In this document: positions 60,325 through 63,395 of the stretch, piece by piece | How positions within the stretch are numbered: the first letter of the stretch is position 1 | How the letters are laid out: each line of letters starts with the position of its first letter | Position numbers and translations under genes: made by a program | NCBI GenBank assembly: GCA_045631645.1 | Contig: JAZQVC010000012.1 | Span: 1-63,395, forward strand | DNA: 63,395 nt | Reading direction: 5' to 3' | From: SIG459 sp045631645 | GTDB taxonomy: Bacteria > Bacillota > Clostridia > Oscillospirales > Oscillospiraceae | The notes under the pieces: model-generated | The model's database searches: none | Told to the model about the DNA's origin: nothing | The model's input: only the letters and a program-made list of their open reading frames with translations

Positions 60325-60370
60325 ACCAAAAATAAAGAGGGAGGCAAAAGCCTCCCTCTTTATTTTTGGT
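60325..60370. terminator. Bidirectional terminator sharing the tRNA-Pro CCA end
   Basis: Perfect 21-bp arms (60325-60345 and 60350-60370), loop aaaa. The right arm includes the encoded CCA of the minus-strand tRNA. For the plus-strand permease gene the arm ends in tatttttgg. Confidence 0.88.
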
Positions 60371-60442
60371 CCGAGTGACAGGATTCGAACCTGCGGCATC
60401 CTGCTCCCAAAGCAGGCGCGCTACCAACTGCGCTACACCCGG
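60367..60442 (-). tRNA. tRNA-Pro (anticodon TGG), CCA encoded
   Basis: A 76-base cloverleaf on the minus strand. Acceptor CCGGGTG pairs with CACTCGG (one G-U). D-arm GCGC...GCGC; anticodon stem CCTGC/GCAGG with loop TTTGGGA; T-arm GCAGG-TTCGAAT-CCTGT; discriminator A plus CCA. TATAAT at 60462-60467 (minus) with a TGGACT -35 18 bases upstream provides its promoter. Confidence 0.96.
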
Positions 60443-60512
60443 ATATATGTGACAATTTTGGATTATAGCAGATAAGGATGAAAAAGTCCATAGAAATATG
60501 AGAGCGAAAAGA

Positions 60513-60537
60513 AAACCACCGGCTTGGCCGGTGGTTT
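60513..60537 (-). terminator. Terminator of the MATE gene
   Basis: aaaccaccggc-ttg-gccggtggttt directly after the stop codon, followed by TTC-TTTTC on the minus strand. Confidence 0.82.
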
Positions 60538-60544
60538 GTTATTA

Positions 60545-61894
60545 TCAGTGAATCTGCACTCTGGGAGTTTTCCATTTTCCGCTGATGAGGAAAATAAGGC
60601 ATATTGCAATTGAGGGGAGAGGTCCAAGGCTGTAGGAAACTGCAACGCCGAGGAAGCCCATAGTGAATATGTTGCAGAGAATCCATGCGGAGACATAGCG
60701 GACGATGAAGGCGCTGAGAATACCGCAGCACATGGTGACGGGGGTGTAGCCCGAGCCGGTGACAACGCCGAAGAGGCAGAACATAAGTCCTTCAAGGACG
60801 AAGGAGACGCTCATAACCTTGAGATAATCAATACCTGCGGCAATAACGGCCTCGTCGGAGGTGAAGATGCGGTAAGCCTGAGCGGGGAATGCTATGCAAA
60901 GCAGGCAGACAATGAGGCTGAGAGCGCCCGCGAAAACAAGACCGGTGCCGAGTCCCTGCATAACTCTCTTGGGTTTGTCTGCCGCAAGATTTTGGGCGGA
61001 GAGGGAGATAATGCCGGACATAACACCCTGAGCAGGGAGATGGGCGAGGGACTGAATCTTGGCGGCTGCGCCGGCTGCTGCAGAGGGATTGACTCCGTAG
61101 AGGTTGACAATGCCGCTGAGAAGCACGAAGGAGCTGGAGGCGAAGAAAAACTGTATGGACTGGGGCAGACCGATTTTGATGATAATCTTCAAAAACTCTC
61201 CGTTGATGCGGAAAGAGCGAAGACGGAAATCGAAAAGCTGGGTTTTAGTTTTTATGTAGAGGGCAGTGAGCAGCAGACTCATAAACTGGCTGAACACGGT
61301 TGCAAGGGCTGCGCCGATAACGCCAAGGGGGATAACCGCAACCAGTAGCAGGTCAAGAGCGGCATTGAGAATAACGGTGATGAAAACGATGACCATGGGA
61401 GCGGTGGAGTTGCCAACGCCTCTCAGTATGGCGGAAAGGCCGTTGTAGCAATAGACGAAAACAGTGCCTGCCATGCAGATGAGGAAGTATGCAACAGCCT
61501 GCTCAAAAGCCACATCGGGGGTGTTTATGGCGCGGAGCAGAGGTCTTGCAAGGATCATAAGCAGCACAGTGAGGATGATGGCGGCAATGGCGAAAAAGCT
61601 GAGAAGAGTGCCCACCAGTGAGGGCAGCGCCTTGTGCTCACCCTTGCCGAAAAGCTGAGCGGAAATTACGGTGCCTCCGTTGCTCAAGCCTGCCGCAAGC
61701 ACCAGCACAACTGCGGTGATCTGGGCACCCATGCTGACGGCGGACATGCCTGCAGAGCCGATATACTGGCCTACGACCACCATATCCACTATGCCGTAAA
61801 TGGCCTGTATGAGGTTTGCGAGAATTATGGGAGCGGAAAAGCTTATAAGACGCTTGCCGGCGCTTCCCGTTACAAGACTTGTGTTGGACTCCAT
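60545..61894 (-). CDS. MATE family efflux transporter
   Basis: 449 residues with twelve TM helices in two homologous halves. N-terminal LISFSAPIILANLIQAIYGIVDMVVVGQYIG is the typical opening of the clostridial NorM/DinF-like branch (key: PIILANL and VVGQY). Cation-coupled export of drugs or metabolites. ATG 61894 with SD CGGAGG. Confidence 0.94.
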   Translation of the reverse strand: MESNTSLVTGSAGKRLISFSAPIILANLIQAIYGIVDMVVVGQYIGSAGMSAVSMGAQITAVVLVLAAGLSNGGTVISAQLFGKGEHKALPSLVGTLLSFFAIAAIILTVLLMILARPLLRAINTPDVAFEQAVAYFLICMAGTVFVYCYNGLSAILRGVGNSTAPMVIVFITVILNAALDLLLVAVIPLGVIGAALATVFSQFMSLLLTALYIKTKTQLFDFRLRSFRINGEFLKIIIKIGLPQSIQFFFASSSFVLLSGIVNLYGVNPSAAAGAAAKIQSLAHLPAQGVMSGIISLSAQNLAADKPKRVMQGLGTGLVFAGALSLIVCLLCIAFPAQAYRIFTSDEAVIAAGIDYLKVMSVSFVLEGLMFCLFGVVTGSGYTPVTMCCGILSAFIVRYVSAWILCNIFTMGFLGVAVSYSLGPLPSIAICLIFLISGKWKTPRVQIH

Positions 61895-61925
61895 TTAATT
61901 TGCCTCCGAGATATTTGTTGTGTTC

Positions 61926-61954
61926 AGTATGAAGCCTTGACCGAGATTTGTCAA
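61926..61954 (-). promoter_or_regulatory. Promoter of the MATE gene
   Basis: Minus strand TTGACA (61949-61954), 17-base spacer, CATACT (61926-61931). Confidence 0.7.
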
Positions 61955-61974
61955 CGAATTATCCGGAATAATGA

Positions 61975-62011
61975 AAAAAGGCATCTGCGATGAAAGCGCA
62001 GATGCCTTTTT
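61975..62011 (-). terminator. Terminator of the LVIVD gene
   Basis: 15-bp stem (aaaaaggcatctgcg) with 7-base loop and T-run on the minus strand. Confidence 0.9.
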
Positions 62012-62020
62012 GTGTTGAAT

Positions 62021-63376
62021 TTAGTCTTCCTTCATGCGGAGAATGTACATGCCGTCATGCCAGGTGTCCATGTAGATATAGCCGCGGTCGTCGACAACTA
62101 CGTCTTCAGTGGTGGCAATCATAGGACCGGGAACGGGCACATTAAAGAGAAGCTTTTCGGGATTGGGGGGGATGAAGTATGCCAACTCCTTGATGTAGTA
62201 GGGGTCGGATACGTCATAAACGCGCATACCTGCGTGGAAGTAGCAGCAGTAAACGCGGTTGGAGTTATCCTCAAGCCAGCTCTTGCCCATGGGCTCATGA
62301 ACATTGTGGGGACCGAAGGGGCCGGGAGCGCCTATGCCGCAGTCATTGAAGTTGGGATAGGGGAAGTCGGCAGGAACTTCGGGATAGGGGAACTCCGCAA
62401 CCAGAGTGGGATCGGCGGGATTGGAAACGTCGATCATATGAAGGTTGTTCATGGGCTGTGCGCCGGAAGCGAGAACCTTTTCTCTGGTGAAGAAGGGGAA
62501 ACGCTCGCCCTCGTTGGTGAGAACTGCGAAATTGCGTCCGGTGAGGGGGAGGTAGGTGTGGCAGCGTGCGCCGCACAGCTTGCCTGCGAAGGGGGGCTGC
62601 ATCATGAGCTGGGAGATGAGCTTGGGACGGGTGGGCTCGGATATATCGAGGATAATACCGCCGCCGCCGAAGTAGCCGAGGTAAAGCTCATTGGGGCGGT
62701 CTGCGGAAATGGTGCAGGCATGGCACATTGCCCAGTCCTTTTCTGCGGCGTGACCGACGGGATAGGTACCCTCAATCATACCGTCCTTGAACTGCTGGGG
62801 CATGAACCAACGGCCGCATTCAACGGGATTGGTGGGATCGGCAATATCAAGAATACGTACAATGAAGCCAACATAGCCGGGGCATTCTGCGGGCATGTAG
62901 ATGTATCTGCCGCCGTTATAGGCAAAGCGGTGAACGCCCATGCCGTTGGGAACACCGGTATCCCAATGGCTCAGAAGCTTGGGGTGAATGGGGTCTTCCT
63001 TCAGGTCGTAAATCTGCAGACCGCCGAGAGCGGGGTCGCCGGGATTGATGCCATGGAGGAAGGGCACACCGCCACCAAGGGCAACGATAAGAAGTCCGTC
63101 AGCCACCTGAATTTTGGGGGTGGACTGTGCAAAATAAATCTTGGGGTCGCTGACCTCGATATAGTTGAGGACAGTGGGATTGGTGGGATCGGTGACATCA
63201 AGCACATTCACGCCCGCGCCCTTGAAAGAGCCGCAGTACATATAGTACTTGTCGCCGGTTTTATAAAGGGCCATCTGGAAGGCATTGATGCCGTTGAGGT
63301 CGGAAAAGCCGACCACTTCCATATTCTTTATGTAGCCCTTGTTATTTTCGCTTTTGGCGTAGAAAGGAACAGACAT
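62021..63376 (-). CDS. LVIVD-repeat beta-propeller protein
   Basis: 451 residues without signal peptide. Repeated blades read VNVLDVTDPTNPTVL, LQIYDLKEDPIHPKLL, VRILDIADPTNPVECG, IILDISEPTRPKLIS, LHMIDVSNPADPTLV and MRVYDVSDPYYIKEL, the LVIVD pattern. Several His and Cys (CHACTIS, GARCHTYLP, GPHNVHEP) are conserved-looking and could bind a metal. Function unknown. SD GGAGG lies upstream of ATG 63376; the promoter is outside the window. Confidence 0.88.
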   Translation of the reverse strand: MSVPFYAKSENNKGYIKNMEVVGFSDLNGINAFQMALYKTGDKYYMYCGSFKGAGVNVLDVTDPTNPTVLNYIEVSDPKIYFAQSTPKIQVADGLLIVALGGGVPFLHGINPGDPALGGLQIYDLKEDPIHPKLLSHWDTGVPNGMGVHRFAYNGGRYIYMPAECPGYVGFIVRILDIADPTNPVECGRWFMPQQFKDGMIEGTYPVGHAAEKDWAMCHACTISADRPNELYLGYFGGGGIILDISEPTRPKLISQLMMQPPFAGKLCGARCHTYLPLTGRNFAVLTNEGERFPFFTREKVLASGAQPMNNLHMIDVSNPADPTLVAEFPYPEVPADFPYPNFNDCGIGAPGPFGPHNVHEPMGKSWLEDNSNRVYCCYFHAGMRVYDVSDPYYIKELAYFIPPNPEKLLFNVPVPGPMIATTEDVVVDDRGYIYMDTWHDGMYILRMKED

Positions 63377-63395
63377 ATCTTTTCCTCCAAATCAG

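Noticed and set aside
60367..60442. tRNA-Pro as the attachment site of an integrated element
   Set aside because: No integrase, no repeat of the tRNA 3' end and ordinary chromosomal genes on both sides.

Overview
The window looks like chromosome of a strictly anaerobic, endospore-forming Firmicute of the class Clostridia, probably in or near Oscillospiraceae (inference). Evidence: spoVAC and spoVT, Gram-positive lipoproteins with Pro/Ala linkers, near-consensus sigma-A promoters, a tungsten-type aldehyde ferredoxin oxidoreductase, a glycyl radical enzyme, and no respiratory genes. Most of it is ordinary housekeeping and transport. The accessory part is the left 9.5 kb.

Region 1 (1-9566, minus strand) is one defence operon: fic, hsdM, hsdS, four small cargo genes, hsdR. 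A TTGATA-N17-TATAAT promoter drives it, with a 19-bp-arm palindrome on the -35 side. The slot between hsdS and hsdR holds three cargo units: a one-TM protein; a 79-aa protein plus a 271-aa protein; and a class III nucleotidyl-cyclase-like protein. Between successive units lie decayed chimeric sequences in which the head of an hsdR gene is fused to the tail of an hsdS gene, at the same breakpoint in both copies. This is what stepwise tandem insertion of [hsdS tail - cargo - hsdR head] units would leave. It is the strongest candidate here for an undescribed arrangement. hsdM and hsdR also each carry a short palindromic repeat read in frame.

Region 2 (9.6-16.4 kb): spoVAC, a small acidic protein, then plus-strand murI, a ywiB-like gene (DUF1934), argS, an AEC transporter, a homocysteine methyltransferase-like gene and a four-TM protein.

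Region 3 (16.4-24.8 kb) is a peptide (Opp/Dpp type) ABC importer: binding lipoprotein, two permeases, two ATPases and a small membrane protein. It has a consensus promoter, a structured leader, and a possible attenuator between the binding-protein gene and the first permease. The second permease carries a roughly 370-residue repeat-containing insert.

Region 4 (24.8-33 kb): a URO-D family protein, two paralogous anchored proteins, a lipoprotein, spoVT, and two FAD oxidoreductases.

Region 5 (33-41.3 kb): an aldehyde ferredoxin oxidoreductase, a MoaD-like protein and a ferredoxin-alcohol dehydrogenase fusion form an alcohol/aldehyde/acid redox module. Then come an NlpC/P60 hydrolase, two conserved small genes, a HAD phosphatase, a structured non-coding stretch and an SDR.

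Region 6 (41.3-63.4 kb): a glycyl radical enzyme without a nearby activase, a UshA-like lipoprotein, an MBOAT/DHHW/TPR-RCC1 exopolysaccharide-acylation operon, stress and membrane genes, a MacB-like exporter with a palindromic operator, an ECF sigma-ABC operon, tRNA-Pro(TGG), a MATE transporter and an LVIVD-repeat protein cut close to the right edge.
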